Notes under the pieces: model-generated | Databases searched by the model: none | Seen by the model: only the letters and a program-made list of their open reading frames with translations | What the model was told of the DNA's origin: nothing | In this document: in pieces, positions 1 through 8,489 of the stretch | Numbering within the stretch: the first letter of the stretch is position 1 | How the letters are laid out: each line of letters opens with the position of its first letter | Assembly (NCBI GenBank): GCA_019695435.1 | Contig: JACTVF010000067.1 | Location: 1-17,306, forward strand | Direction: 5' to 3' | Source: Methanoregulaceae archaeon | Lineage (GTDB): Archaea > Halobacteriota > Methanomicrobia > Methanomicrobiales > Methanospirillaceae | Length of the DNA stretch: 17,306 nt | Made by a program: the position numbers and the translations under genes

Positions 1-683
1 AGATCTTTTCCACCGCGGCGGATACCCAGACTTCGGTTACCATCCATGTACTCCAGGGTGAACGCCCCATGGCAGCCGACGATGTGAGTCTCGGGCAGTT
101 CACCCTCGTCGGCATACCCCCGGCGCCCCGGGGTATCCCCCAGATTGAAGTCTCATTCGATATCGATGCATCGGGTATCCTGAATGTATCAGCAAAGGAT
201 CTCGGCACCGGAAAAGAACAGAAGATGACCATCACGGCATCGACCAAACTGGCAGAAACCGATGTAAAAAAGATGGTCAATGAGGCAAAACAGTTCGAAG
301 AAGAGGACAAACGACGAAAAGAGGAGGTCGAGGTCCGTAATACGGCGGATTCCCTGGTCTATACGGCGGAAAAGACGAAATCCGATCTTGCCGGAAAAAT
401 AAGTACCGATCTCGTTGACAGGGTGAATGCGGCCATCGTTGCAGTAAAAGCAGCACTGGAAGGGAAAGATGCCGCAAAGATCAAGGCAGAAATGGAAAAA
501 CTCCAGAAAGTGCTGGGAGAGGCCGGGTCTGCCGTTTACGAGGAAGCTGCCCGGCAACAGGCCCAGGCGCAGGCCCAACAGCAGGCAGGTCCTGCAGGAA
601 CTGAACCTCCCGGGGGGGAGACGACCGGCCCGGGCGGCGAAAAGGTCGTCGATGCGGATTTCAAGGTAAAGGATGAGAAATAA
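1..683 (+). CDS. dnaK: Chaperone DnaK (Hsp70), C-terminal part, 5' end outside window
   Basis: This is an Hsp70 chaperone that binds exposed hydrophobic peptides in the cytosol in an ATP-controlled cycle with DnaJ and GrpE. Only the end of the substrate-binding half is present. Reading starts in frame at base 3, and the first visible residues (FSTAADTQTSVTIHVLQGER) are a DnaK signature. It continues through the beta-sandwich (FTLVGIPPAPRGIPQIEV, then FDIDASGILNVSAKD) and the helical lid, and ends in a Gln/Ala/Gly-rich tail with the usual acidic end (VVDADFKVKDEK). The ATPase domain lies upstream of the window. The ATG at 69 is an internal methionine, not the start. dnaJ follows after 16 bases in the same direction, the usual dnaK-dnaJ arrangement. 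In archaea this system is regarded as acquired from bacteria. Identification is secure; only the 5' boundary is missing. Confidence 0.97.
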   Translation, partial: IFSTAADTQTSVTIHVLQGERPMAADDVSLGQFTLVGIPPAPRGIPQIEVSFDIDASGILNVSAKDLGTGKEQKMTITASTKLAETDVKKMVNEAKQFEEEDKRRKEEVEVRNTADSLVYTAEKTKSDLAGKISTDLVDRVNAAIVAVKAALEGKDAAKIKAEMEKLQKVLGEAGSAVYEEAARQQAQAQAQQQAGPAGTEPPGGETTGPGGEKVVDADFKVKDEK

Positions 684-697
684 TTTTTTTTAAAAAA
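684..697 (+). terminator. T8-A6 tract between dnaK and dnaJ
   Basis: Eight T residues immediately follow the dnaK stop and run into six A residues just before the dnaJ ATG. Archaeal RNA polymerase can terminate at T runs, so this may be a partial terminator lowering dnaJ relative to dnaK. It also leaves no room for a Shine-Dalgarno site in front of dnaJ. The tract is seen; the function is inferred. Confidence 0.3.
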
Positions 698-699
698 CC

Positions 700-1761
700 A
701 TGGCAGAGAAAGACTATTACGAGATCCTCGGCGTGAAAAAAGATGCGTCGCAGGATGATATCAAGAAATCATTCCGGCAGCTCGCGCGGAAGTATCACCC
801 GGATCTCAACAAGGGGAGCAAGGAGGCCGAGGAGAAATTCAAGGAGATCAACGAGGCCTACCAGGTTCTCTCCGATCCCCAGAAAAAAGCGCAGTACGAC
901 CAGGTCGGCCACGCGGAATTCCGGCCCGGCGACGCTGCGGGGTATAAACCGCCCAGTTACGATGACCTTTTCCGGGACTTTGGTCTGGGGGATATTTTCG
1001 ATGCCTATTCCGGCGGTTCCGCCCGTACCCGGCAGCGCAGCGGTGCAGACCTCAGGTACGAGATCGAGATCTCCCTCGCCGATGCATTTCACGGGACGAA
1101 AAACACGGTCGGTGTACCGCATCATTATAGCTGTGGGGCCTGTCATGGCACGGGAGCGGAATCGGGTTCCATGCGGATCTGCCCGACATGCCAGGGCAGC
1201 GGTGAGGTCCGCAATATCCAGAGGAACGGCAACCGCCAGATGATGAATATCTCGGTCTGTCCTGCCTGCCGGGGAGAGGGAAGGATCATCGACAAGCCTT
1301 GTCCGGCCTGCAAAGGAAAAGGGTCGGTGCAGAAGACCCGGAAGATCGAGGTCTCGGTTCCCCGCGGCGTGGAAGACGGGCAGTTCTTGAGGATCCCGGG
1401 GGAGGGGGAACCCGGCGAGAACAACGGGCCGCCGGGTGACCTGTATGCGGTCATCCATATCAGGCCGGATCGTACATTTGATCGCAAAGGTGCGGATCTC
1501 TATAGTTCCGTGGTCATCAGGCTTGGCACCGCACTTCTTGGCGGGGAGGTAGAGGTGCCCACGATTACGGGTAAAGCGCACCTGAAAATCCCCGCCGGAA
1601 CCCAGAGTCATACACTTTTCAGGCTCCGCGAGCAGGGGATGCCATACCTGAATTCAGACAAACGGGGAGACCTTCTGGTAAAAACGATTGTGAAGATTCC
1701 GGAAAAATTGTCAAAAAAACAGGAAGACCTCGTGAAAGAGGCTTTTACCAGTGAAAAATAA
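700..1761 (+). CDS. dnaJ: Chaperone DnaJ (Hsp40), type I
   Basis: This co-chaperone stimulates the DnaK ATPase and delivers unfolded clients. Its 353 residues show the full type I order. The J domain (about 1-70) carries the HPD motif at 33-35. A short linker follows, poorer in Gly/Phe than usual but keeping a DIF motif near 98-100. The zinc domain has all four CxxCxGxG motifs, starting at Cys145, Cys161, Cys187 and Cys201. A C-terminal client-binding region follows ([45 protein letters not shown]). The length is slightly below the bacterial 370-380, mostly from the shortened G/F segment. The ATG at 700 gives the canonical KDYYEILGV start. No ribosome binding site is visible between it and dnaK, so coupling to dnaK translation or a weak start is likely. 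Confidence 0.97.
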   Translation: MAEKDYYEILGVKKDASQDDIKKSFRQLARKYHPDLNKGSKEAEEKFKEINEAYQVLSDPQKKAQYDQVGHAEFRPGDAAGYKPPSYDDLFRDFGLGDIFDAYSGGSARTRQRSGADLRYEIEISLADAFHGTKNTVGVPHHYSCGACHGTGAESGSMRICPTCQGSGEVRNIQRNGNRQMMNISVCPACRGEGRIIDKPCPACKGKGSVQKTRKIEVSVPRGVEDGQFLRIPGEGEPGENNGPPGDLYAVIHIRPDRTFDRKGADLYSSVVIRLGTALLGGEVEVPTITGKAHLKIPAGTQSHTLFRLREQGMPYLNSDKRGDLLVKTIVKIPEKLSKKQEDLVKEAFTSEK

Positions 1762-1820
1762 GGACACGTTACCAAAAAAATTGCACCATGCATAAATCCA
1801 GATAACGTTTAATAAACCCG

Positions 1821-2072
1821 TGTTTTTTCGGCTCTGTAGAAATCCTCAAAATATCACTTTTAACGCTCTTGGGTTGGGGGCTACGGCATTTTATGCCTCC
1901 GCCCCCGCACGCTTGTGGCATCCCCCATATAGCGATAATCCCCAGGAAGGTAATACAACATCATCGCGAAAGCAGGAGGGGTGGTTCGGGGGGACAGGCA
2001 CTGTCCCCTCCATCAATATGTGTTTTTGCAATTTGTTACAAAACTTAGGAATTCTACAGAGCTGTTTTTTTG
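1821..2072. mobile_element. MITE-like repeat, copy 1, with terminal inverted repeats
   Basis: A 232-base non-coding element (1831-2062) is bounded by GCTCTGTAGAAATCCT at 1831-1846 and its reverse complement with one mismatch at 2047-2062. Directly outside lie TGTTTTTTCG (1821-1830) and TGTTTTTTTG (2063-2072), a 9-of-10 direct repeat that could be a target-site duplication, although T-rich. Inside are two hairpins: GGGGGC 1876-1881 with GCCCCC 1901-1906 enclosing GGCAT/ATGCC, and GGGGACAG 1990-1997 with CTGTCCCC 2001-2008. Between them is a 36-base core at 1932-1967. Relative to the copies at 5868 and 9588 the element lies in reverse orientation, apart from its core. No transposase is present, so mobility would be in trans. 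An alternative is a structured-RNA or regulatory repeat. Confidence 0.6.
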
Positions 2073-2118
2073 AATTTGGTACTTTACTATTTCATGAATT
2101 ATTCCCTTATGATAACCC

Positions 2119-2205
2119 ATGAGGACTGAAAAAACAAAAAAATTAAAGCACCGACGTAATAAACCCAAATTTGTAAAGCAGGCATATGAAAACAACGAGG
2201 AGTAA
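2119..2205 (+). CDS. Possible 28-residue basic peptide, unrecognised
   Basis: A short reading frame begins ATG AGG ACT GAA and ends TAA at 2203-2205. The predicted peptide is strongly basic in its first two thirds (KTKKLKHRRNKPKFVKQ) and acidic at the end (ENNEE). It lies in AT-rich intergenic DNA between the copy 1 element and the CDC48-N-like gene. No good ribosome binding site precedes it; only TGAT at 2109-2112 is nearby. It could be a real small protein, a remnant of a larger gene, or chance in A-rich sequence. I do not recognise a family. Confidence 0.2.
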   Translation: MRTEKTKKLKHRRNKPKFVKQAYENNEE

Positions 2206-2411
2206 CCCAAAACAAATTATGACAATATTTTTATTTCGTTGTGATGTAGAGTCCATCCATCTGAAAAATCCGACCATAAATTTCCTCGAATGATCAATTC
2301 AAATTTCAATTAAATATATCTTGTTCTACCCCGCGCTATTACCAACCGCCACTTATTGCCAACCGTGTACCTGATCGTCCAACCGCCAACCCATCAGACC
2401 GACTACCTAAC
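2206..2411. other. AT-rich intergenic stretch upstream of the clpB operon
   Basis: This stretch is clearly more AT-rich than the flanking genes. It holds a TATA-like string (TTAAATATAT, about 2309-2318) and, towards its 3' end, the CCAACCG repeats described separately. I see no further gene in it. Confidence 0.4.
2342..2392 (+). promoter_or_regulatory. Array of four CCAACC(G/C) motifs, candidate operator
   Basis: CCAACCG occurs at 2342-2348, 2359-2365 and 2379-2385, followed at once by CCAACCC at 2386-2392. The ten-base string CCAACCGCCA occurs twice (2342 and 2379). The array ends about 20 bases upstream of the TATA box at 2414, where an archaeal activator or heat-shock regulator would bind. 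Motif and position are seen; the regulatory role is inferred. Confidence 0.45.
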
Positions 2412-2413
2412 TA

Positions 2414-2421
2414 TTTATATA
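2414..2421 (+). promoter_or_regulatory. TATA box of the CDC48-N-like/clpB operon
   Basis: TTTATATA fits the archaeal TATA consensus and predicts a start of transcription near 2445, giving a leader of about 25 bases. That leader would contain AGGAG at 2455-2459, placed 10 bases before the ATG at 2470. Confidence 0.6.
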
Positions 2422-2469
2422 CTATATCATACTAACTTATGGTAAATCATTCACAGGAGCATTACGATT

Positions 2470-2718
2470 ATGACCGATAACAAAGGTGTAAAACTGACCG
2501 TGCAGGAAGCGTTGAACAATGAAGGTGCAGGACGACGCCACAGTGCGACACTTCCATGGCGGGTGATAGACCGACTGAACCTGTCCGGAGGGGACGTGAT
2601 TGCGATTGAAGACCTGAATACGACCTGCGCGATCGCGTACTCGTCACAGAGGACGGAGTTTATCCATATTGACGAGTTACCCGGCATGCCGCCGGTGTGG
2701 GTACCGGGGAAACGGTGA
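2470..2718 (+). CDS. Small CDC48/VAT N-domain-like (double-psi beta-barrel) protein
   Basis: This 82-residue protein resembles the first half of the N-terminal domain of archaeal Cdc48/VAT ATPases. The pattern GAGRRHSATLP (19-29), then LNLSGGDVIAIE (36-47), then a basic/aromatic strand and IHIDE matches the Cdc48 series 'VGRGIARIDP...LGLSPGDVIEIEG...VIRID'. In Cdc48 that domain binds substrates and cofactors; here no ATPase domain is attached. AGGAG lies 10 bases before the ATG. Its stop is 4 bases before the clpB ATG, and GGTGAT at 2714-2719 overlaps the stop and can serve as the clpB ribosome binding site, so the two are almost certainly co-transcribed and coupled. I infer an adaptor or regulator for ClpB. 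An AbrB-like DNA-binding barrel is the main alternative. Confidence 0.75.
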   Translation: MTDNKGVKLTVQEALNNEGAGRRHSATLPWRVIDRLNLSGGDVIAIEDLNTTCAIAYSSQRTEFIHIDELPGMPPVWVPGKR

Positions 2719-2722
2719 TACT

Positions 2723-5314
2723 ATGAATTTCAACAATTTCACCATCAAATCACAGGAAGCCGTAGAGAAAGCAATGGAAATCGCAGCGGCAAAACAGAAC
2801 CAGACCATCGAGACTTCACATTTACTCAAAGGGATGCTGCTGGTTGACGAGTACGTCATTCCACGTCTCCTGAAGAAACTGAATGTGAACCTTGATAGTT
2901 TCACCCCTGCACTCGACAGGATCATCGATGCTTATCCCAAAGTCAGTGGCGGGGAGCAGCACCTTTCAAATGATGCAACAAAAGCCCTGCAGAAAGCAAC
3001 GGCACTTGCCCAGGAATTCAAGGATGAACTTGTCTCCATGGAGTCTCTTCTCCTGGGAATTCTTTCGGTGAACGACAGCACCTCACGGCTCTTAAAGGAG
3101 AACGGGGTTACGGAAAAAGACCTGAGAACTGCCATCAGCCAGCTGCGGAAAGGTTCGACGGTGAACAGCCCGACCGCGGAAGAGACCTATAACTCTCTCG
3201 AAAAATATGCCCGCAACCTGAACGATCTTGCCCGGAACGGGAAACTCGATCCGGTCATCGGTCGTGACGAAGAGATCCGCAGGGTGCTGCAGATCCTTTC
3301 ACGGAGAACGAAGAACAACCCGATCCTCATCGGGGAACCGGGTGTGGGAAAAACAGCCATTGCCGAAGGTCTTGCCCACCGGATCATTGACGGGGATGTA
3401 CCGGAGAACCTGAAAACCAAGCAGATCTATGCCCTCGACATGGGGGCCCTGATCGCCGGGGCCAAGTTCAAGGGAGAATTTGAAGAACGGTTGAAAAGCG
3501 TAATCAAGGAAGTGATATCCGCTGAAGGGGAGATCATCCTGTTCATCGACGAGATTCATACCCTGGTCGGGGCCGGAGGTGGCGAGGGCGCAATGGACGC
3601 CGCCAATATCCTGAAACCCGCGCTTTCACGAGGGGAACTGCACGTCATTGGCGCAACGACCTTAAAAGAATACCAGAAATATTTTGAAAAGGACAAAGCG
3701 CTCGAGCGGCGTTTCCAGCCGGTGATGGTGAATGAGCCGGATACACTGGATGCTATCTCAATCCTTCGTGGGATTAAAGGGAAATACGAAACCCATCACC
3801 ATGTAAGGATCAAGGATGAGGCGATCATTGCTGCCGTTGAACTCTCGCAACGCTATATCTCCGACCGGTTCCTTCCCGACAAGGCGATCGACCTGATCGA
3901 TGAGGCTGCCGCAAAACTCCGCCTCGAGAGAAACTCGAAACCGGAAGAACTGGAAACGATTGAACGCAGGATCCGCCAGCTGGAAATTGAACGGGAGGCC
4001 ATCAAACGTGAGAAGGACCAGCAAAAGCTGAAGGCCTTAAATGAAGAGATCGGGAACCTGACCGAGGAACGAAACCGGCTGGAGGCGAAGTGGCAATCGG
4101 AAAAAGAACTTGCAGACCAGATACAGGCGCGTAAGGATGAGAGCGAGAACCTGAAATATGAGGCCGAAGTTGCCGAGCGCAACGGCGATCTCGGCAAGGT
4201 GGCAGAGATCCGCTACGGTCGTATCCCGGAGAACGAAAAGATCATGGAGGACCTGAAGGAAAAACTGACCGGGCTGCAAAAGGATTCCGCGCTGGTGAAC
4301 GAAGAGGTAGATGCAGAGGAAATTGCCGAAGTGGTCTCACGCTGGACCGGGATTCCCGTGAGCAGGATGCTGCAGAGTGAAAAAGAAAAACTGCTGAACC
4401 TCGAGGCCGAACTCCACAAGCGTGTCGTAGGCCAGGATGAAGCCATCGGGGCAGTCTCCGATGCAATCCGCCGGAACCGTGCCGGGTTGCAGGACCCAAA
4501 ACGTCCGATCGGTTCTTTCATCTTCCTCGGGACGACGGGTGTAGGAAAGACTGAACTGGCAAAAGCCCTGGCAGAATTCCTGTTCAACAACGAGAACAGC
4601 ATGGTGCGGATCGATATGTCGGAATACCAGGAACGGCATACCGTTTCAAGGCTGATCGGAGCGCCTCCGGGCTATGTGGGATATGAAGAGAGCGGGCAGC
4701 TGACAGAAGCGGTCCGGAGAAAGCCCTATTCCGTGGTATTGCTGGATGAGATCGAAAAAGCCCACCCGGATGTGTTCAACATCCTGTTGCAGGTTCTTGA
4801 CGACGGCCGTCTGACCGACAACAAGGGCCGTACGGTGGATTTCAAGAATACCATCATCATCATGACATCGAACATCGGGTCACACATCATCCAGGAAAAC
4901 CTGGAGCATGTCACCGACAAAAACCGGGACGAGATATTCGACCGCACCCGGCAGGAGGTGTTCGATCTGCTCAAGAAGACCATCCGTCCTGAATTCCTCA
5001 ACCGGATCGATGAGATCATCATGTTCAAACCGCTCACAAAGGATGAAATCCAGACGGTTGTCGAGCTCCAGCTGGGAAACGTCCAGAAAATGCTCGGGAA
5101 GAGCGATATCCGGCTCAGGGCAACAAAGAAAGCCATCCAGTTTATCGCCACCCTTGGCTTTGACCCGCAATTCGGAGCACGGCCGATCAAACGTGTGATC
5201 CAGAAAAACCTGCTGAATGAATTGTCAAAAATGATCCTCGAAGGAACCGTAAACAAAGATAAGGAGATCGTGGTTGATGAGAAAGAAGGAAAACTGATAT
5301 TCAGGAATACCTGA
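2723..5314 (+). CDS. clpB: ATP-dependent disaggregase ClpB (Hsp104 family)
   Basis: ClpB is a hexameric AAA+ machine that, with DnaK/DnaJ/sHSP, pulls polypeptides out of aggregates in the cytosol. The start at 2723 gives 863 residues beginning [14 protein letters not shown], the typical ClpB N-terminus; an in-frame upstream ATG at 2669 lies inside the preceding gene and is rejected. Domains in order: Clp_N (about 1-145); AAA-1 with Walker A GEPGVGKT at 204-211, pore loop [13 protein letters not shown] and Walker [11 protein letters not shown]; a long charged coiled-coil middle domain (about 390-520), which separates ClpB from ClpA/ClpC; AAA-2 with Walker A GTTGVGKT at 603-610, pore loop [11 protein letters not shown], Walker [15 protein letters not shown] and [11 protein letters not shown]; and the C-terminal [10 protein letters not shown] helix. 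No ClpP-binding tripeptide is evident, so it should disaggregate rather than degrade. It is second in an operon with the CDC48-N-like gene. Confidence 0.98.
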   Translation: MNFNNFTIKSQEAVEKAMEIAAAKQNQTIETSHLLKGMLLVDEYVIPRLLKKLNVNLDSFTPALDRIIDAYPKVSGGEQHLSNDATKALQKATALAQEFKDELVSMESLLLGILSVNDSTSRLLKENGVTEKDLRTAISQLRKGSTVNSPTAEETYNSLEKYARNLNDLARNGKLDPVIGRDEEIRRVLQILSRRTKNNPILIGEPGVGKTAIAEGLAHRIIDGDVPENLKTKQIYALDMGALIAGAKFKGEFEERLKSVIKEVISAEGEIILFIDEIHTLVGAGGGEGAMDAANILKPALSRGELHVIGATTLKEYQKYFEKDKALERRFQPVMVNEPDTLDAISILRGIKGKYETHHHVRIKDEAIIAAVELSQRYISDRFLPDKAIDLIDEAAAKLRLERNSKPEELETIERRIRQLEIEREAIKREKDQQKLKALNEEIGNLTEERNRLEAKWQSEKELADQIQARKDESENLKYEAEVAERNGDLGKVAEIRYGRIPENEKIMEDLKEKLTGLQKDSALVNEEVDAEEIAEVVSRWTGIPVSRMLQSEKEKLLNLEAELHKRVVGQDEAIGAVSDAIRRNRAGLQDPKRPIGSFIFLGTTGVGKTELAKALAEFLFNNENSMVRIDMSEYQERHTVSRLIGAPPGYVGYEESGQLTEAVRRKPYSVVLLDEIEKAHPDVFNILLQVLDDGRLTDNKGRTVDFKNTIIIMTSNIGSHIIQENLEHVTDKNRDEIFDRTRQEVFDLLKKTIRPEFLNRIDEIIMFKPLTKDEIQTVVELQLGNVQKMLGKSDIRLRATKKAIQFIATLGFDPQFGARPIKRVIQKNLLNELSKMILEGTVNKDKEIVVDEKEGKLIFRNT

Positions 5315-5391
5315 TCCTAAAACCTGCAAACCGACGCGGTAAAGAAACTCAACAGAAGCACTGGAAAAGACGATCAAAGAATAAACAAAAA

Positions 5392-5397
5392 AGGAGG
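5392..5397 (+). promoter_or_regulatory. Strong Shine-Dalgarno site for hsp20
   Basis: AGGAGG lies 8 bases before the ATG at 5406. It fixes the hsp20 start and is the best Shine-Dalgarno site noted in the window, suggesting high translation. Confidence 0.75.
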
Positions 5398-5405
5398 AAC
5401 CAGTC

Positions 5406-5867
5406 ATGAGCATCGACAACAAGGATCTTTTCAATGCGATAAACGGGATGATGGACCGGCTGATGGCGGAAATGGGGGAGGATTCCGCCTCTTTCCAGCC
5501 GCATGTAGTCGGTTTCCGCATCGTCATCGATAGCGTGCCGGTAGCGCCCGGGATGTCCGGACCTGCGGCGACCGGCGGGACGGAGCAACCGGCACCCGAA
5601 GTGCATCGGATCGGTGACGAGGTGTACGTAGTCGCCGGCCTCCCCGGGGTAAGCGAGGAGAACCTGAACCTCAATCTCGACGGTGAGACGCTGGTCATCG
5701 AGAGCAGCAGCAACATTGGCACCTGTCATACCACTGCGGTCCTGCCCCCCGTAGACGCGGCCACCATGAAGCATTCCCTTAAAAACGGCGTGCTTGAAGT
5801 AACCTTCAGGGCCCTGCCGGAAGCGACGGACACCGACACATCATCAGAGCCGGAAACGACCAGTTAA
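5406..5867 (+). CDS. Small heat shock protein, Hsp20/alpha-crystallin family
   Basis: This 153-residue holdase binds unfolding proteins and passes them to DnaK/ClpB. Residues 1-60 are a variable arm containing the amphipathic start DLFNAINGMMDRLMAEMGE. The alpha-crystallin domain runs from about 65 to 136: EVHRIGDEVYVVAGLPGVSE, then LNLNLDGETLVIESS, then VLPPVDAATMKHSLKNGVLEVTF, ending in the family signature (NGVLEVTF). The tail is short and Thr/Ser/Glu-rich, and no clear I-x-I motif is visible. The gene sits 91 bases downstream of clpB in the same direction, so co-transcription is possible. It ends with TAA followed by eight T residues, a likely archaeal terminator at 5868-5875. Confidence 0.92.
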   Translation: MSIDNKDLFNAINGMMDRLMAEMGEDSASFQPHVVGFRIVIDSVPVAPGMSGPAATGGTEQPAPEVHRIGDEVYVVAGLPGVSEENLNLNLDGETLVIESSSNIGTCHTTAVLPPVDAATMKHSLKNGVLEVTFRALPEATDTDTSSEPETTS

Positions 5868-6134
5868 TTTTTTTTGGTGATTATCAACAATAAGCCCCAA
5901 ATGTGGTGACAAACGTATATTTTTGGTCTGTAGAAAAGCGTTTTCGGGTGTCATTGTTGCCCCCTCTTCGCGCCACCCGTCCCCCAAGGGGTGAAGGGGC
6001 GCTATTAGCGATGATACCAGAACAGGTAATACGGCACTATCGTCATTGGGGGGTGCCTATAGCGTGCGGGGGCGGAGCCCCCGGGAGCGGATTTTTCATG
6101 CTTTTGATTCTTTTGACATCAATTGATTGAGTAT
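5868..6134. repeat. Dispersed intergenic repeat, copy 2
   Basis: This stretch of about 267 bases matches 9588-9845 along its whole length, by eye at roughly four of five positions. Shared landmarks in order: GGTGATTATCAACAAT (5876), TCTGTAGAAAAGCG (5927), a C-rich/G-rich weak hairpin (5981-5991), the 36-base core at 6008-6043 containing AGGTAATAC, GGGGGGTGCC, the hairpin CGGGGGC-GGA-GCCCCCG (6067-6083), and CAATTGATTGAGTAT at the end. It begins at the T run directly after the hsp20 stop. No convincing open reading frame crosses it. A non-autonomous element or a structured RNA are the options. Confidence 0.75.
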
Positions 6135-6363
6135 CTGCTTTTCCTGTTACCTGTGTGGGGGCTATTGTTTTACGATTACCAACTTTTTTAGCACGTTTTG
6201 CATTTTTCTTGCGTTCCAGATTGACATATGCCGGGATATACACCGTAGATCCCCGGATCAAACTGATAATAATCCTGATAAACCTCTGGATCAAAAGACT
6301 AATTACAGACCCGGACGCCAGTCCGGATCATTCGGGGTTGAACGCCCAATAGTGGCGGGATCC
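6135..6363. other. Intergenic region upstream of fbp
   Basis: There is no recognisable gene here. GGATCAAA occurs twice (6255-6262, 6289-6296). A hairpin CCGGAC-GCCA-GTCCGG (6311-6326) lies about 50 bases before the fbp start and could be part of its leader. I could not place a TATA box with confidence. Confidence 0.35.
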
Positions 6364-6373
6364 GGTGGTAATT

Positions 6374-7276
6374 ATGATTCTGCGTGACTTCCTTAAGCAA
6401 TCTGGAACAGAAAAAAATCTCGCTGAACTGATACTCTTTTTAAGCGAACATGCAGGCCCGATCAAAAAAGGCTTCCTTACGAATTGTATGAATACCTCGG
6501 CCTGCGGCACCCGGAACATGTTTGGCGAAGACCAGAAGCCCCTTGACAAGTATGCCGACGACGTATTTGTCCAGGGCCTCAAAAAATCCCGCCTTGTCCG
6601 GTATATCGCAACCGAAGAACAAGATCAGATCATAGAGGTCAAAGACGCAAAAAATAATTTCGGTGTTGTTATCGATCCTCTTGACGGCTCCTCACTTCTT
6701 GATGTGAATCTCTGCGTGGGCTCCATCATCGGTATCTATCCCGGCAATGTCCTTACAAAAGGCTCGGCCATGGTCGCTGCCCTCTATATGCTGTACGGCC
6801 CCCTCACCCTCCTTACCGTCACCACCGGGCACGGCGTCCATGAATTCGTGAGAGATGAGAACGGAGAATTTGTGCTGCGCGGGAACAATATCCGGATCCC
6901 GGACGGGAAGATTTACGCGCCCGGGGCGCTCCGCAGGGATTATCTTCCGGCCCATGCACAGTGGATCGCCGATCTTGAAAGTGCCGGTTACAAACTCCGG
7001 TTCAGCGGCTGTTTTGTTGCAGACGTCCACCAGATCCTCCACAAAGGTGGTGTGTTTACCTACCCGGGATACAAGGGAAAGGAGAAGGGAAAACTGCGGC
7101 TCCTGTACGAGGCCAACCCCATGGGCATGATCGTCTGCGAAGCCGGGGGTGCGGTAAGCAACGGGACATCCGATTACCGGGAGATCACACCGGAAGCAAT
7201 CGATCAGGTCACGCCCATCTACATCGGTGGCAAAAAAGAGATCGGCCAGATTGAAAAATATATGAGGGAAGGATAA
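6374..7276 (+). CDS. fbp: Fructose-1,6-bisphosphatase, class I
   Basis: This enzyme hydrolyses fructose 1,6-bisphosphate to fructose 6-phosphate and phosphate in gluconeogenesis. Its 300 residues carry the Mg2+-dependent phosphatase motifs of class I FBPases: the metal-binding acidic pair at Glu81-Glu82, DPLDGSS at 101-107, the sugar-phosphate region ending in [12 protein letters not shown], and [14 protein letters not shown] starting at Glu246. The C-terminus keeps [11 protein letters not shown]. The start is taken at ATG 6374, preceded by GGTGG at 6364-6368; a GTG at 6365 in the same frame is the alternative and would add three residues. It lies 22 bases before the class II aldolase gene and is probably co-transcribed with it. 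It appears functionally redundant with the phosphatase activity of the bifunctional enzyme at 8490. Confidence 0.95.
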   Translation: MILRDFLKQSGTEKNLAELILFLSEHAGPIKKGFLTNCMNTSACGTRNMFGEDQKPLDKYADDVFVQGLKKSRLVRYIATEEQDQIIEVKDAKNNFGVVIDPLDGSSLLDVNLCVGSIIGIYPGNVLTKGSAMVAALYMLYGPLTLLTVTTGHGVHEFVRDENGEFVLRGNNIRIPDGKIYAPGALRRDYLPAHAQWIADLESAGYKLRFSGCFVADVHQILHKGGVFTYPGYKGKEKGKLRLLYEANPMGMIVCEAGGAVSNGTSDYREITPEAIDQVTPIYIGGKKEIGQIEKYMREG

Positions 7277-7298
7277 GTATACTCAGGTGAGCAGGAAC

Positions 7299-8438
7299 AT
7301 GAACGCACAAACCTTTGGTCCAATCCCCGGCTCGACCATTTTCAATGGAATTTCCGGCAAAAAAGCCATTATCATGGCGGCAAATACCCGGATCGCAACC
7401 GTCGCCGAGGGAATCTTTAAAGCGGCAAAAGATACCGATTCTGCGGTCTTCATGGAACTAGCCCGGTCCGAATCCGATCTCAAAGGAGGGTACACCGGCA
7501 TGACGCCGCAGGTATTCTCGGAAAAGATGCATGCGGCGGCAAAAGCAACCGGGTTTGACATCTGGGCGCTCCACGCTGATCACATCACGATCAAAAAAGG
7601 GGATGCCGCAGAGATCGACGGGACAAAACAGCTGATCGATGCGCAGATAAAAGCCGGATATACCTCGTTTGCCATCGATGCCTCGCACCTCTTCAATTTC
7701 GAGGGGAAAAACGTCCGGGAAGAACTGGAGCAGAATATCCGGGTCACCTCGGATCTTGCCCGGTATATCCGGCAGAAAATGAACAAAAAGGAATTCGGCC
7801 TTGAAGTGGAAGTGGGTGAGATCGGAAGGAAAGATACGGAGGGGCTCATCCTGACCCGGCCGGAGGAAGCCGTCGAATTCATCAAAGCCCTCAACGAAAA
7901 CGATGTCCACCCCCATGTGCTTGCCATCGCAAACGGCAGTTCGCACGGCCATTCCTACGATGCAGACGGGAATGTCGTCGAACAGCTCTCTATCGATATC
8001 CCCCGGACAAAGGCGATCGCACAAGCCCTCCGGGAAAACAACCTGCATGTCGGTATCGCCCAGCACGGCATTACCGGCACTCCCCGCGATCTCATCAACC
8101 TGCACTTCCCCAAAGGCGATATCATCAAGGGCAATGTCGGAACATTCTGGCAGGATGTGGCGTTTAGTACCCTGAAGATCTACAAACCTGTCCTCTACAA
8201 GGATATCATGGACTGGACGCTCGCGAAATACCGGCCTGCAAATCCCGGCAAAAAAGATCGCCAGATCATTGACGGCAACTGCAAGAACGCCATCAAGGAA
8301 TTCTATAAAGAAATTTATTCTGTCGATGAAGAGACCAACAAGGCCATGCAGGCAATGGCCTATGCAGAAAGCCTGGTCTTTTTCAAAGCGTTTGGTTCGT
8401 ATGGAACTGCGTCTGTCATTCGAAAATCCCTGCCATAA
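7299..8438 (+). CDS. Class II (metal-dependent) fructose-bisphosphate aldolase family protein
   Basis: This enzyme should condense or cleave fructose 1,6-bisphosphate and dihydroxyacetone phosphate plus glyceraldehyde 3-phosphate using a divalent metal. With the start at ATG 7299 it has 379 residues. Class II features are HADH (92-95), the IDASHLF segment with Asp127, the metal-site region GLEVEVGEIG (167-176), NGSSHGH (212-218) and the QHGITG loop (255-260). ATG 7299 is preferred because AGGTGA at 7285-7290 sits 8 bases upstream; a GTG at 7287 within that site is a less likely start. Motif spacing is longer than in E. coli FbaA, as in several archaeal and bacterial long class II forms. A related ketose-bisphosphate such as tagatose bisphosphate cannot be excluded, but its position between two FBP enzymes supports FBP. 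Confidence 0.85.
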   Translation: MNAQTFGPIPGSTIFNGISGKKAIIMAANTRIATVAEGIFKAAKDTDSAVFMELARSESDLKGGYTGMTPQVFSEKMHAAAKATGFDIWALHADHITIKKGDAAEIDGTKQLIDAQIKAGYTSFAIDASHLFNFEGKNVREELEQNIRVTSDLARYIRQKMNKKEFGLEVEVGEIGRKDTEGLILTRPEEAVEFIKALNENDVHPHVLAIANGSSHGHSYDADGNVVEQLSIDIPRTKAIAQALRENNLHVGIAQHGITGTPRDLINLHFPKGDIIKGNVGTFWQDVAFSTLKIYKPVLYKDIMDWTLAKYRPANPGKKDRQIIDGNCKNAIKEFYKEIYSVDEETNKAMQAMAYAESLVFFKAFGSYGTASVIRKSLP

Positions 8439-8489
8439 TACCCCCACAATCTTTTAGTGTCCTCGCGCTATCTCATACTGTGAAGTTTT

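Noticed and set aside
769..1611. 280-codon open frame on the minus strand
   Set aside because: It is antisense to dnaJ, without protein family features.
1820..2122. 100-codon plus-strand frame
   Set aside because: It coincides with the inverted-repeat element; composition follows the hairpins rather than a protein.
6043..6294. 83-codon minus-strand frame with a Lys/Arg-rich centre
   Set aside because: About a third of it lies in repeat copy 2 and copy 3 carries no matching gene; no ribosome binding site or known motif.
7458..8447. 329-codon open frame on the minus strand
   Set aside because: It is the antisense shadow of the class II aldolase; no recognisable motifs and Phe/Asp-rich composition typical of shadows.
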